A stretch of 64,000 nucleotides of DNA from an uncultured Acetatifactor sp. (GCA_947627115.1 CANQUQ010000005.1:1-64000); one strand, 5' to 3'. Counted from the stretch's first letter, positions 15,164 through 23,698 are shown. Translations and numbers: made by a program. The notes: generated by a model from the letters alone, not told the origin.

Positions 15164-15541
15164 TCATTTTCTTTTCGCACGAGGCTTTGGCGCTGTTGCC
15201 TCATAACTCATATCCAAGAGCATTTTTATTCTGTCATCTGCAGCACTTCCGTCAAGAACGGCTGTTATCCAACTGGTCTTGTTCATATGATATGCAGGAA
15301 AAAACCCATTTTCATTAAGCAAGGAACCTATCAGGATCGAATCACATTTGAAATTTACAATGTCCAGGATGTTCGTTCCCTGTATACCAAGCTTATCCTG
15401 CGGCACCTCCATAATGAGGGCGAACCATTTATTATTGCTTTTATGTCGGAAGACTTCATCCCTTGGATATTTGATCCACGGATAATCGGGCTCCGCACCG
15501 TAGTTGTTCCGAATATATTCTTCCAATTCCGTCCTGTTCAT
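15164..15541 (-). CDS. MmcQ/YjbR family protein
   Basis: This encodes 125 residues with the CyaY-like fold family pattern. It has an N-terminal helix (RTELEEYIRNNYGA), YPWIKYPRDEVFRHKSNNKW, 'ALIMEVP', 'NFKCDS', 'GFFPAYHMNKTSWITAVLDG', and a short Lys/Arg tail. The family is widespread in Firmicutes, is thought to bind DNA or ligands, and has no proven reaction. The gene is alone; a strong promoter at 15760-15788 on the minus strand points to it from about 220 bp upstream. It seems intact. Confidence 0.85.
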   Translation of the reverse strand: MNRTELEEYIRNNYGAEPDYPWIKYPRDEVFRHKSNNKWFALIMEVPQDKLGIQGTNILDIVNFKCDSILIGSLLNENGFFPAYHMNKTSWITAVLDGSAADDRIKMLLDMSYEATAPKPRAKRK

Positions 15542-15759
15542 TGTTCTATCCCCATCTGAAAATTGTATGGCGGCCTCGGCTGAGCAATCTCAACAGCCCT
15601 CGCTCAAGACCTTGCAGTTGCTCCAACCGTCCTTGCTCCCGACTGCATTTTGGAGAATTATTTCATTTATGCTCTGGCAACGTCCAAATCGGCATTATGT
15701 CATTCGTCTTTCAGCATTTTTCTGCCATAGCATGTACTCCAAAACCCGATTTTTCTTTG

Positions 15760-15788
15760 AGTATATCAAAAAACCATACTTCTTTCAA
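15760..15788 (-). promoter_or_regulatory. Strong promoter toward the YjbR gene, duplicated elsewhere
   Basis: On the minus strand TTGAAA (15783-15788), a 17-bp spacer and TATACT (15760-15765) form a near-consensus promoter. The downstream 20 bases (CAAAGAAAAATCG) are the same as at 22886-22927. The remaining 15542-15893 region shows no gene. Confidence 0.75.
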
Positions 15789-15823
15789 CCAACCCTGTTC
15801 AACCTTTCTTCAATCTTTTATGA

Positions 15824-15829
15824 TATAAT
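15824..15829 (+). promoter_or_regulatory. Likely -10 box of the two-component operon
   Basis: TATAAT lies 65 bp before the response regulator start on the plus strand. A clear -35 hexamer is not visible at 17 bp, so the promoter may need an activator, possibly the regulator itself. Confidence 0.45.
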
Positions 15830-15893
15830 GACCTTATTCAGGGCAGGAAACGGCCGAATGGCCACCTGACCGGCTCATACAGGAGGGATTGAA

Positions 15894-16577
15894 TTGAAGC
15901 TTTTGCTTGTTGAAGATGAAAAGAGAATGGCGCAGGCGCTTTGTGAGATCCTGCGTCTTGAAAAATATGATGTGGACTGGTGTGCCGACGGCAACGCCGG
16001 AATGAACGCCGTGGAAAGCGGAATTTATGATCTGATCGTACTGGATGTGATGCTTCCCGGAAGATCCGGCTTTGAAATTGCGCGGCAGGCGCGGCGGGCA
16101 GGGATCAAAACGCCGATCCTGATGCTGACGGCAAAAGGTGAGGTGGATGACAAGGTAACGGGACTTGACAGCGGCGCAGACGATTACCTGACCAAGCCGT
16201 TCATGACGAAAGAGCTGCTGGCACGGCTGCGTGCGCTGGGAAGAAGGAATCTTCCGTCTCCGGACGGTTCCATGACCTTTGGGGATATTTCCCTCGATAC
16301 CAATACTGCCTCCCTTCGATGTTTGACGAACGGACAAAGCGTGCGTTTAGGGGAAAAGGAATACCGTATTCTGGAATATCTGATCATAAATCAGGGCCAG
16401 GTCCTGACGCGGGAGCAGTTCGCGTTAAAAATATGGGGCTTTGAGAGCGATGCGGAGTACAACAATGTGGAGGTCTACATGTCCTTTACACGAAAAAAAC
16501 TTGCTTTTGTCGGAGCAAAGACAGAGATCAAGGCCATTCGCGGAATCGGATATGAACTGAGGTGCAGTGATGTTTAA
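15894..16577 (+). CDS. OmpR-family response regulator
   Basis: This 227-residue regulator starts at a TTG at 15894 behind GGAGGG. The receiver domain has the acidic pocket VEDE, the phosphoacceptor Asp51 in LIVLDVMLPG, the switch Thr in MLTAKG and Lys in DDYLTKPF. A winged-helix DNA-binding domain follows from about residue 125 (VRLGEKEYRILEYL, then TREQFALKIWGF, AIRGIGYELR). It overlaps the histidine kinase start by 8 bp. Together with the downstream genes it heads a run of five plus-strand genes. It probably controls the VTC/DUF4956/carbohydrate-binding module, which is inference from position. Confidence 0.93.
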   Translation: MKLLLVEDEKRMAQALCEILRLEKYDVDWCADGNAGMNAVESGIYDLIVLDVMLPGRSGFEIARQARRAGIKTPILMLTAKGEVDDKVTGLDSGADDYLTKPFMTKELLARLRALGRRNLPSPDGSMTFGDISLDTNTASLRCLTNGQSVRLGEKEYRILEYLIINQGQVLTREQFALKIWGFESDAEYNNVEVYMSFTRKKLAFVGAKTEIKAIRGIGYELRCSDV

Positions 16578-17829
16578 AAAATCAAAATGGAAAATCGTCG
16601 CCGCGATCATGTCGGCATTGGTGCTTCTTCTCCTCGGTACGCTGGTCGTGATCTATATTTCCAGTTACCGTGAAGTGGCGTCCACAAACCGGGGGATGCT
16701 GGACAGATACGCACAGCTGTATGCGCCGGAGCTCCGTCCGGAAAAGCCACCGGAGAATTCCGGACAGCCGGGTCGTGCAATCCCTTTACACAGACCGGAC
16801 GGGCCGCGCTTTGAAGATACGCCTGCGTTTCAGCTTTCGACCTTTTATTCGGTCGCGGTGTCCAAAGACGATGGTGCTGTTCTTGCCGTGGACAACAGCG
16901 ACCGGGATATCTATACGGACGCGGAGCTTCAGGAATACGCGCTGCAGATCATAGAAAGCGGAAAATCAAACGGAAGCAAAGAACGGCTGATCTATGCGTC
17001 GGTAGACAAGGGAAGCTATACACTGGTCGCTTTTATGGACAATACCATTATGCAGGACAGCATGACGACCCTGTTCCGCTATACCCTTATTTTCGGCAGC
17101 ATAGCGATCGTTCTGCTGTTCTTTGCCGCCATTTTCCTTGCGGACCGGATCGTCCGTCCGCTGGAAGAAAGCTATCAGAAGCAGAAGCAGTTCATTTCCG
17201 ATGCGGGGCACGAATTGAAAACACCGGTCTCCGTCGTCAGCGCCAACGCGGAAATGCTCCAGCGGGAAATCGGAGAGAATCAGTGGCTGAACAATATCCA
17301 ATACGAAAACGCCCGTATGGGTTCTCTCGTTACGCAGCTTCTGGAACTGGCCAGAGCGGAGAATGTCACGCCTAAAATGACGAATGTGGGTCTTGGGCGG
17401 ATCGTAATGGGGGAAGCACTTCCGTTTGAAACGATTCTTTTTGAGAACGGATTAAAGCTGCAGTGCGATGTAAGCGAAGATCTGCGCGTTGTAGGAAACG
17501 CCGCACAGTTGAGCCAGCTTGTCTCCATTCTGTTGGATAACGCGGTTCGGCACAGCAAAGCGGGGGGGACCGTTCATATTGCTCTCCACAGGGAAAAGCT
17601 TCACGCAGTCTTCTCCGTCAGCAACGAAGGCGCGCCGATTCCCGTCGAACAGCAAAAGCATCTTTTTGACCGTTTCTATCGCGTGGACGAAGCGCGAACC
17701 GGTGAAGATAACCGGTATGGACTCGGCCTTGCAATCGCGAAAGCAATCGTCACTGCGCATCACGGGCATATTTCGGTTTCCTGCCGCGATGGAATTATTA
17801 TATTTACAGCCCTCATTCCGGCTTTGTGA
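16570..17829 (+). CDS. Sensor histidine kinase
   Basis: This 419-residue kinase starts at the ATG at 16570, overlapping the regulator gene. It has a membrane helix at about residues 9-30, an extracytoplasmic sensor of about 150 residues with a Pro/Arg-rich segment, and a second helix near residue 175-195. The HisKA motif FISDAGHELKTPVSVV places the phospho-His near residue 214. The ATP-binding domain has the N-box LVSILLDNAVRHS and G-boxes such as RYGLGLAIAKAI. No HAMP domain is obvious between the second helix and HisKA, which is brief. It pairs with the response regulator directly upstream. Confidence 0.93.
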   Translation: MFKKSKWKIVAAIMSALVLLLLGTLVVIYISSYREVASTNRGMLDRYAQLYAPELRPEKPPENSGQPGRAIPLHRPDGPRFEDTPAFQLSTFYSVAVSKDDGAVLAVDNSDRDIYTDAELQEYALQIIESGKSNGSKERLIYASVDKGSYTLVAFMDNTIMQDSMTTLFRYTLIFGSIAIVLLFFAAIFLADRIVRPLEESYQKQKQFISDAGHELKTPVSVVSANAEMLQREIGENQWLNNIQYENARMGSLVTQLLELARAENVTPKMTNVGLGRIVMGEALPFETILFENGLKLQCDVSEDLRVVGNAAQLSQLVSILLDNAVRHSKAGGTVHIALHREKLHAVFSVSNEGAPIPVEQQKHLFDRFYRVDEARTGEDNRYGLGLAIAKAIVTAHHGHISVSCRDGIIIFTALIPAL

Positions 17830-17859
17830 ACTTTTTGTGATTTCAATTTTCTTTCAATC

Positions 17860-17897
17860 TTCTGCCGTTACCATGGCCTCATCATGGAACGGCAGAA
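17860..17897. other. Inverted repeat between kinase and VTC genes
   Basis: TTCTGCCGTTACCATG and CATGGAACGGCAGAA pair over 15 positions with one bulged base and a 7-nt loop. No T-run follows on the plus strand, so it is likely a processing hairpin, weak attenuator or operator rather than a terminator. It would lie in the intercistronic part of the operon. Confidence 0.5.
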
Positions 17898-17944
17898 TTT
17901 GACAGTGCGAAAATACAAAGGTGCGTGCAAAGGAGGAAAATACC

Positions 17945-18616
17945 ATGGACTTCCGGCATGAATGGAAGATAGAGATCAATACAGCCGACCTTCTGGCGCT
18001 GCGCAGTCGGCTGCGGCTTCTCATGGAAACGGATGAACACGCCGTGAACGGCAGGTATCTCATTCGCAGTCTGTACTTTGACACTCCGGATGACCGGGCG
18101 TTGCGTGAGAAGATCGACGGTGTGGACCGACGGGAAAAGTTCCGCATCCGCTATTATAACGGCGACACCGGCTTTTTGAGCTTGGAAAAAAAGAGCAAAC
18201 TGAACGGTCTCTGCAGTAAGCAGTCTGTGCAGATCACGACCGGGCAGACACAGGCGATTGCCGCCGGAAGCACTCCGCAGATCCAACAGAACGCACCGCC
18301 GCTGGTGCAGGAGCTTTGTTACAAAATGAAGACCGAAGGGCTTCGTCCAAAGGTCGTGGTAGATTACACACGGGAGCCGTTTATCTACCGGCCGGGCAAT
18401 GTCCGGGTCACATTCGATTACGGGATCCGCACCGGCCTGCGGTGTACCGATTTTCTTAACGAAGGGCTTGTGACGGTTCCGGCCGGCGACGCCCCTGTCT
18501 TGATGGAAGTGAAGTGGGACGCTTTCCTCCCGGACGTGATTCGGGACGCCGTTCAGATGACCGGCCGCAGAGCGTCCGCCTTCTCAAAATACGCTCAATG
18601 CCGTATTTACGGCTAA
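17945..18616 (+). CDS. VTC-domain protein (polyphosphate polymerase-like)
   Basis: This 223-residue cytoplasmic protein starts at the ATG at 17945 behind AAGGAGG. It has the VTC/CYTH-type pattern: FRHEWKIEIN, then RYLIRSLYFDTPDD, 'KFRIRYYNGD', FLSLEKKSK, KVVVDYTREPF, VRVTFDYGIRTG and VLMEVKWDAFLP. These basic and acidic strands line the triphosphate tunnel in VTC domains, which make polyphosphate from ATP in eukaryotes. The bacterial reaction is not certain. It is followed 25 bp downstream by a DUF4956 membrane protein and a secreted carbohydrate-binding protein, a gene trio known to occur together. It probably acts at the membrane with DUF4956. Confidence 0.85.
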   Translation: MDFRHEWKIEINTADLLALRSRLRLLMETDEHAVNGRYLIRSLYFDTPDDRALREKIDGVDRREKFRIRYYNGDTGFLSLEKKSKLNGLCSKQSVQITTGQTQAIAAGSTPQIQQNAPPLVQELCYKMKTEGLRPKVVVDYTREPFIYRPGNVRVTFDYGIRTGLRCTDFLNEGLVTVPAGDAPVLMEVKWDAFLPDVIRDAVQMTGRRASAFSKYAQCRIYG

Positions 18617-18640
18617 TCTGTGCAGAAAGGGAGCAAAACG

Positions 18641-19312
18641 ATGACATTCAGTGATATTTTTAAATCCAATTTTCTAGAGAACATTTCCAGTGTGACCATT
18701 CTTGATATGGCGCTGGCATTGGTATTGGCCTTTGGCCTCGGCATCTTCATTTTTCTGATCTATAAAAAGACCTACAACGGCGTGATGTACTCCTCTTCCT
18801 TTGGAGTCACGCTGATCGCACTTACCATGATCACTACGGTCGTAATCCTCGCCGTCACCTCGAACGTTGTGCTTTCCCTGGGTATGGTCGGCGCTCTGTC
18901 CATCGTTCGTTTCCGGACTGCAATCAAAGAGCCTCTGGATATTGCGTTCCTGTTCTGGTCAATTGCGGTAGGAATCGTTCTTGCGGCGGGCATGATTCCG
19001 CTGGCGGTAATCGGCAGCGTCATTATCGGTCTGATCCTGCTGGTCTTTGTGAACCGAAAGTCTCACAGCAATCCCTACATTGTGGTGCTGCAATGCGGCA
19101 GCCATGAAAGTGAGCAGGCGGCCAAGGCTTATCTGGAGAAGCAGGTGGAACGCTGTGTCGTCAAGAGCAAGACCGCACAGAAGGGGAGCATCGAGCTGAA
19201 TTTGGAAATCCGTTTGAAAGACGACAATACGGATTTTATTAACGAACTGTCTGAAATGAACGGCGTGGCAAGCGCGGTATTAGTGAGCTTCAACGGGGAG
19301 TATATGGGATAA
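18641..19312 (+). CDS. DUF4956 membrane protein
   Basis: This encodes 223 residues, starting at the ATG at 18641 behind AAGGGAG. Four hydrophobic segments lie within the first 140 residues, including the conserved GMVGALSIVRFRTAIKEP block that marks DUF4956. The C-terminal 85 residues are soluble with mixed alpha/beta character (IVVLQCGSHESEQAAKAY, INELSEMNGV). The family occurs beside VTC and CotH-like genes and its role is unknown; it may form the membrane partner for polyphosphate or a surface polymer. It seems intact and is 11 bp from the next gene. Confidence 0.85.
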   Translation: MTFSDIFKSNFLENISSVTILDMALALVLAFGLGIFIFLIYKKTYNGVMYSSSFGVTLIALTMITTVVILAVTSNVVLSLGMVGALSIVRFRTAIKEPLDIAFLFWSIAVGIVLAAGMIPLAVIGSVIIGLILLVFVNRKSHSNPYIVVLQCGSHESEQAAKAYLEKQVERCVVKSKTAQKGSIELNLEIRLKDDNTDFINELSEMNGVASAVLVSFNGEYMG

Positions 19313-19323
19313 GGAGGCGCCTT

Positions 19324-21213
19324 ATGGCAGCACATAAGCATATCGATGCGATCTGTATCGGAATCACTGTATTTACCCTGCTCCTGACCCTGCTCTTTAT
19401 GAGCGGAAAGGCACTAGGTGTCACAGCCGTCCTCAGTGAGGAAAACGTCGACGCCATGTTTACAGCAAACGACCTGAACAGCGCTTGGGACTCCGCAGAC
19501 GCGACGGAAATCACCCTTGCGGACGCAGACAGTACGGTGAGAGGAAACGGCGCTTACGTCTATCATAATGACATCCATATAGTATACGCGGGAAAATATG
19601 TGCTTTCCGGCAAGCTTTCCGATGGCTCCGTCATCATCGAAGCGGATGGCGACGACAAGGTCTGGCTGTTGCTGGACGGCGTTTCCATCCACTGTGAGGA
19701 TAACGCCGCCATCCGTGTGGAGCAGGCGGGCAAGGTGTTCCTGACCCTGCAGGACGGCACCGAGAATACTCTATCCTCCGGTTCATCTTACAGTGAGGAA
19801 GCGGTTTCTGCCGGTGTGGATGGGACGGTATTTTCCAGAGATGATCTGACCATTAACGGGGCCGGTTCCCTCAGTGTAACCGCGGAGTATCAACACGGTA
19901 TCGTGTGCAACGACGATTTTGTGATTTCAGGGGGTACGGTCAACATAACCGCCGCGCAGGATACGATCCATGCGAATGACAGCACACGGATCAAGGACGC
20001 CAATCTCACGCTTTCCGCAGGCGACGACGGAATCATGGTTTCCAATGACGACGAGACATCTTTTATTTATGTGGAATCCGGAAATATTACAATTCCGTCC
20101 TGCTATGAGGGGCTTGAAGCGATCCAGATCACCATTGCCGGCGGGACGATCGATATTGCATCCACCGATGACGGAATCAATGCTAACGGAAACAGCGGGA
20201 ATTCCGTCATTACCATCACCGGTGGGGAGATCACCGTCACCAATGAAGCCGGACGAGACGCGGACGGTCTCGACTCCAACAAGGATATCTATATCAGCGG
20301 CGGAAAGCTGTTTGTCAGCGTCAGTGACAGCGGCGGGAGCTGTGCGATCGACTACGGCAGTGAAAACGGCGGCAAATGTGAAATCAGCGGCGGAACGATA
20401 CTGGCCTGCGGGAGCAGCGGCATGGCGGAGGGATTTGATTCCTCTTCCACACAGGGCTTTTTGATGCAGACCGCTTCGGCATCGGCCGGTACAACCGTAA
20501 CGGTCAAGGATGCCGACGGGAACGAACTCATTTCAGAGGAGGTTCCGTACAGCTTTTCTTCTGTTCTTGTCAGCATGCCGGAAATGAAGGTCGGAGATAC
20601 CTGTACGCTGATCGTGGGAGATACCGAAACAGAAATGGCCATTGATAATGTATCAAACGGCGGCGGCTTCGGCGGCAGAAAAATGCCAGGCGAAAACGAC
20701 TTTGACGGCAGACAGATGCCCGGCGAAAACGGCTTCGGCGGCGGACAGATGCCAGACCGGGACGGCTTCGGCAGGCACGGCAGGGCGTTTGACGGCGGTA
20801 CGGCCGATGAGCCACAAGACAGCGAAAGCGTTCAGAACGGCAGCAAGCTGTCGACGACCTCTGCCACGACGACAGTCAGTCTGTTGAAGACTGCCGAAAA
20901 TGAGAGTCAGGCCGGAAATGCGGCGGGCAACAACACTCCCCCCGACGCACAGAGCGGAAATATTTCTCCAAGATTCCCCGGCGGCCGCGAAGCAGGCGAA
21001 ATGCAGCCGCCGGAAATGCCCAATGGTGCGGGGGGAAATATGGCGCGTTCCCAACTGCCGCAAGGAAATATGCCGGGACAGGAAGATGCCTTGCAGGCAG
21101 CAGATACAGGAACCTCGATTTCGCCGGAAGCACTGATACTGCTAGGCGTCTCAGTTATTGTTCTTCTGTCCGGCTGTGTGATAGCCGGGTGCTATAAAAG
21201 GAGAGGACGATAA
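19324..21213 (+). CDS. Secreted carbohydrate-binding protein (Cthe_2159/DUF4353-like)
   Basis: This 629-residue protein has a signal-anchor helix at about residues 10-30 and a C-terminal hydrophobic helix (PEALILLGVSVIVLLSG) followed by a basic KRRGR tail, so it should be tethered to the surface at the end. Residues 60-440 have repeated beta-helix turns such as GSLSVTAEYQHGIV, 'GGTVNITAAQDTIHANDS' and DDGINANGNSGNS, the pattern of the Cthe_2159 carbohydrate-binding family. A linker of repeated PGENGFGG/MPxxxGFGG units (about residues 450-490) and a Gln, Asn, Pro-rich segment follow. It is the last gene of the two-component-VTC-DUF4956 run. Its ligand is unknown. Confidence 0.85.
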   Translation: MAAHKHIDAICIGITVFTLLLTLLFMSGKALGVTAVLSEENVDAMFTANDLNSAWDSADATEITLADADSTVRGNGAYVYHNDIHIVYAGKYVLSGKLSDGSVIIEADGDDKVWLLLDGVSIHCEDNAAIRVEQAGKVFLTLQDGTENTLSSGSSYSEEAVSAGVDGTVFSRDDLTINGAGSLSVTAEYQHGIVCNDDFVISGGTVNITAAQDTIHANDSTRIKDANLTLSAGDDGIMVSNDDETSFIYVESGNITIPSCYEGLEAIQITIAGGTIDIASTDDGINANGNSGNSVITITGGEITVTNEAGRDADGLDSNKDIYISGGKLFVSVSDSGGSCAIDYGSENGGKCEISGGTILACGSSGMAEGFDSSSTQGFLMQTASASAGTTVTVKDADGNELISEEVPYSFSSVLVSMPEMKVGDTCTLIVGDTETEMAIDNVSNGGGFGGRKMPGENDFDGRQMPGENGFGGGQMPDRDGFGRHGRAFDGGTADEPQDSESVQNGSKLSTTSATTTVSLLKTAENESQAGNAAGNNTPPDAQSGNISPRFPGGREAGEMQPPEMPNGAGGNMARSQLPQGNMPGQEDALQAADTGTSISPEALILLGVSVIVLLSGCVIAGCYKRRGR

Positions 21214-21230
21214 ATCGTCGCCTCTCCTTT
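21197..21230 (+). terminator. Rho-independent terminator of the surface module
   Basis: AAAGGAGAGG and CCTCTCCTTT form a 10-bp perfect stem, extended by CGAT/ATCG, and the hairpin overlaps the stop codon of the carbohydrate-binding gene. The T-rich tail (TTTGTAGTTT) is moderate. On the minus strand it also abuts the PhzF remnant. Confidence 0.7.
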
Positions 21231-21237
21231 GTAGTTT

Positions 21238-21339
21238 CATCATAGATTCTTCGGCCGGCCAGCTTTCCATCACGCAGACAGCGGCCGGATTGCCCGCAAA
21301 CGGCTTATCGGTAAATGCGTCCACAATATATTGCTTCAT
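21238..21339 (-). pseudogene. N-terminal remnant of a PhzF-family epimerase/isomerase gene
   Basis: The first 34 residues (MKQYIVDAFTDKPFAGNPA, then AVCVMESWPAEE) match the start of PhzF-family proteins, which are normally about 260-300 residues. Homology stops near 21238, next to the terminator hairpin, so the rest has been deleted. Its ATG overlaps the stop of the nucleotidyltransferase gene (ATGA), which suggests that they once formed an operon. Confidence 0.75.
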
Positions 21340-22124
21340 GATAAAATCGACCTCCGTGAATTCCGCCCCCGACTCCTTATCTGTGCTACCATATACGCGG
21401 CATATTCACGGGCATTCTTTTCATCCCATTCTGTTGATTTATCGGATGAATATTCATCCAGCGCCTGTACGATTAAGGTCTGATACTTTTCGGGGACATT
21501 GTCTATTCCCCATTTGCCGCCTTCCTGTTTTGACAGGATAAGTCCTTCTTTTTTGTATGCTAATACCCTGCACAGGTTTAGAATGATGTAAGTGGGATGA
21601 TCCATTATTTCCGTTTCAACTTCCTCAATATCGCTCCAAATACTGTCAAAGTAGTCTTCTTTGCTGACTGCTCCAAAGACATTTTTGATATCGTCTCCGT
21701 AAAGACATTTTCCCCTGTGATAAATAATAGTAAAATGAGCTGCCAGATCCTTATCTGTTCCCTTCATTTTGTCAATATAATCTAAAGGATTGGTCTTATA
21801 CCATTCTAAATGTGCAACGGAAAAGTGAAGTTCAAAAGGTGTCGGATAGACAAACGGATCGCATACCTGCCTTTTCACAATACTCAGTTCGATTCCTTTT
21901 GGGGGAGCATATGTATTTAATTCTACGACCATGTCCATGAAGCGGTGTTTTACGTTGTCCGGAATAGCTTCCTTTACTACGACCAGCAGATCAATATCAC
22001 TTTTCTTCTCATTATAGCATCCCATAACGGCGGAGCCATGAAGATAGATCCCAACAAGATCCTCTCCCAATATTTCTTGACTTTGAGCGACAAAGCTTTT
22101 AAGCAGATCATTTAAAGCATCCAC
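21336..22124 (-). CDS. Aminoglycoside adenylyltransferase-like protein (DUF4111)
   Basis: This encodes 262 residues. I chose the GTG at 22124 with GGAGGAG about 9 nt upstream; the open frame runs on to a TTG at 22142 within that site. The core is LVGIYLHGSAVMGCYNEKKSDIDLL, with GS and paired Asp residues of nucleotidyltransferases. A DUF4111-type C-terminal domain follows (YIILNLCRVLAYKKEGLILSKQEG, then WGIDNVPE). It may adenylylate spectinomycin or streptomycin or another substrate; chromosomal members often have no proven resistance role. It is distinct from the element-borne ANT(9)-like gene. It lies downstream of an acetyltransferase gene, 88 bp away. Confidence 0.85.
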   Translation of the reverse strand: MDALNDLLKSFVAQSQEILGEDLVGIYLHGSAVMGCYNEKKSDIDLLVVVKEAIPDNVKHRFMDMVVELNTYAPPKGIELSIVKRQVCDPFVYPTPFELHFSVAHLEWYKTNPLDYIDKMKGTDKDLAAHFTIIYHRGKCLYGDDIKNVFGAVSKEDYFDSIWSDIEEVETEIMDHPTYIILNLCRVLAYKKEGLILSKQEGGKWGIDNVPEKYQTLIVQALDEYSSDKSTEWDEKNAREYAAYMVAQIRSRGRNSRRSILS

Positions 22125-22212
22125 ATCCAACGTCTCCTCCAAAGCATCTTATTAATTATGCCCGATTTATTTTCCAAAATTGTGATTATTGCAAAGCGGC
22201 AATTCGTTCTGT

Positions 22213-22821
22213 TCATACTGTTATTTCGATTTTGTCTGCACTTGTCAGCGTTCGGATGACACGGCAGGGGCTGCCCGCCGCAAAGCTGTGGGGAGGAATA
22301 TCCCGCGTGACCACGCTGCCGGCACCGATCACACTGCCCGCTCCGACGGTCACCCCTCCGCAGACAATCACATTAGCGGCTAACCAACAGTCGTTTTCTA
22401 TGGTAATCGGTCTGGCATATTCCAGCTTATAATAACTGCCGTCTTCCCGCTGCCTTACATTTCTTTCTTCCGGTAAAAGCGGATGCATTGGAGTCGCTAA
22501 GGTAACATTGGGTCCAATCAGCACGTTATCACCAATATGTATCGGGCATACATCCAGGCATGTGAAGTTAAAATTCGTTTCACAAAACTTACCAAAACAT
22601 GTATTGCAGCCGTAATCAAAATAAACAGGGGCTTGAAGGCTGGGCAAATTAGGAGTATTGGGAAGCAGTTCTCGAAGAACAGCCATGCGTTTTTCCGGTT
22701 CATCTTCATCAATTTGGTTATACCGTCTGGCCAGTTTTCTTGCTTTTATAAGTAATTCCGTCAGCTCCGGATCAGAGGGGTCATACAACATCCCGGCAAT
22801 CATTTTTTCCTTTTCTGTCAT
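22213..22821 (-). CDS. Maltose/galactoside O-acetyltransferase family
   Basis: This encodes 202 residues from the ATG at 22821, with GGAGG 10 nt upstream; the ATG at 22830 is too near to that site. The N-terminal helical Mac domain (EKEKMIAGMLYDPSDPEL) is followed by left-handed beta-helix hexapeptide repeats: VNFDYGCNTCFG-like, HIGDNVLIGPNVTLATPMHP, DCWLAANVIVCGGVTVGAG, SVIGAGSVVTRDIPPHSFAAGSP. The catalytic His is in TPMHP. The family transfers acetyl from acetyl-CoA to sugars; the natural acceptor is unknown. A strong promoter lies about 80 bp upstream. It is intact and at family length. Confidence 0.9.
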   Translation of the reverse strand: MTEKEKMIAGMLYDPSDPELTELLIKARKLARRYNQIDEDEPEKRMAVLRELLPNTPNLPSLQAPVYFDYGCNTCFGKFCETNFNFTCLDVCPIHIGDNVLIGPNVTLATPMHPLLPEERNVRQREDGSYYKLEYARPITIENDCWLAANVIVCGGVTVGAGSVIGAGSVVTRDIPPHSFAAGSPCRVIRTLTSADKIEITV

Positions 22822-22898
22822 TTCGCTCATTCCTCCGTCAACGTGAAATACTCTTTTCTCGGTGCCATGATTTCACCTCAGACATCGATTTTTCTTTG

Positions 22899-22927
22899 AG
22901 TATACCAAAAACACCCACTGCTTTCAA
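22899..22927 (-). promoter_or_regulatory. Promoter of the acetyltransferase gene
   Basis: On the minus strand TTGAAA (22922-22927), a 17-bp spacer and TATACT (22899-22904) match the promoter at 15760-15788. The bases downstream of the -10 box are also the same, through CAAAGAAAAATCG. Confidence 0.75.
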
Positions 22928-23024
22928 ACAAAGTTAAAGACTTGTTAAGAATTTCTATGCTATGATTCAAAACATGAAGAAAATAAAACGAGGGACGAGG
23001 TATACTCCTTGTGTCTTCCTGTTC

Positions 23025-23053
23025 TTGCAAAGTGTGAAAGCGGATGATATACT
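23025..23053 (+). promoter_or_regulatory. Promoter of the dCTP deaminase gene
   Basis: TTGCAA (23025-23030), a 17-bp spacer and TATACT (23048-23053) precede the gene by 66 bp. The leader carries no obvious strong hairpin. Confidence 0.65.
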
Positions 23054-23119
23054 ACATCTAAAAATGAGTTATAATCACCAGAAGGGACAAAAAATTTTAG
23101 GATATTTCGAGGTATGCAC

Positions 23120-23647
23120 ATGATTTTATCGGATAAAACAATATTATCCCTAATTGATAAAGGCACTTTAGTAATAGAACCGATGGAAATACAGCAGATA
23201 CAACCGGCGAGCGTTGATATAAGACTTGGTAATACATTTAGTATTATTGAAGATTCCTCAGCGGGGATCGTTACACTGGATAAACCTATTGCTTATAAGG
23301 AAATAAAGGCAGAGCGATATCTTTTGCTGCCGGGACAATTTGTTTTGGCAACAACAATGGAATATATTAAATTGCCAAACGATATAACTGCATTTGTTGA
23401 AGGAAGAAGTTCTTTGGGACGGATGGGATTGTTTATCCAAAATGCAGGGTGGGTTGATCCTGGCTTTTCAGGAGAGATTACTCTGGAATTGTATAATGCA
23501 AATAGATGTGCGATTGAACTGCAGGCTGGCAGGCGGATTGGCCAGTTGGTATTTGCAAAAATGGATCAGGCAGCAATGAATCCATATGCCGGAAAATACC
23601 AAGGCCAAAGAGGGGCAACCGGTTCTAAAATTTATTTAGATGAGTAA
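23120..23647 (+). CDS. dcd: dCTP deaminase
   Basis: This 175-residue enzyme converts dCTP to dUTP for dTTP synthesis (a bifunctional form may also make dUMP). The start at 23120 (MILSD) has GAGGT 6 nt before it. Family motifs are PASVDIRLGN, AFVEGRSSLGRMGLFIQNAGWVDPGFSGEITLEL with the catalytic Glu, and GRRIGQLVF. The C-terminal Tyr/Lys-rich tail (PYAGKYQGQRGATGSKIY) closes the nucleotide site. It is transcribed alone from a good promoter and ends at a terminator. It appears intact. Sole transcription in an accessory-looking region suggests it may be mobile, but dcd genes are also ordinary chromosomal genes. Confidence 0.92.
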   Translation: MILSDKTILSLIDKGTLVIEPMEIQQIQPASVDIRLGNTFSIIEDSSAGIVTLDKPIAYKEIKAERYLLLPGQFVLATTMEYIKLPNDITAFVEGRSSLGRMGLFIQNAGWVDPGFSGEITLELYNANRCAIELQAGRRIGQLVFAKMDQAAMNPYAGKYQGQRGATGSKIYLDE

Positions 23648-23698
23648 TACAATAGCGACTTGGTTGTAATGAGTAGTGAATTGAGAAATCTATAAAAT

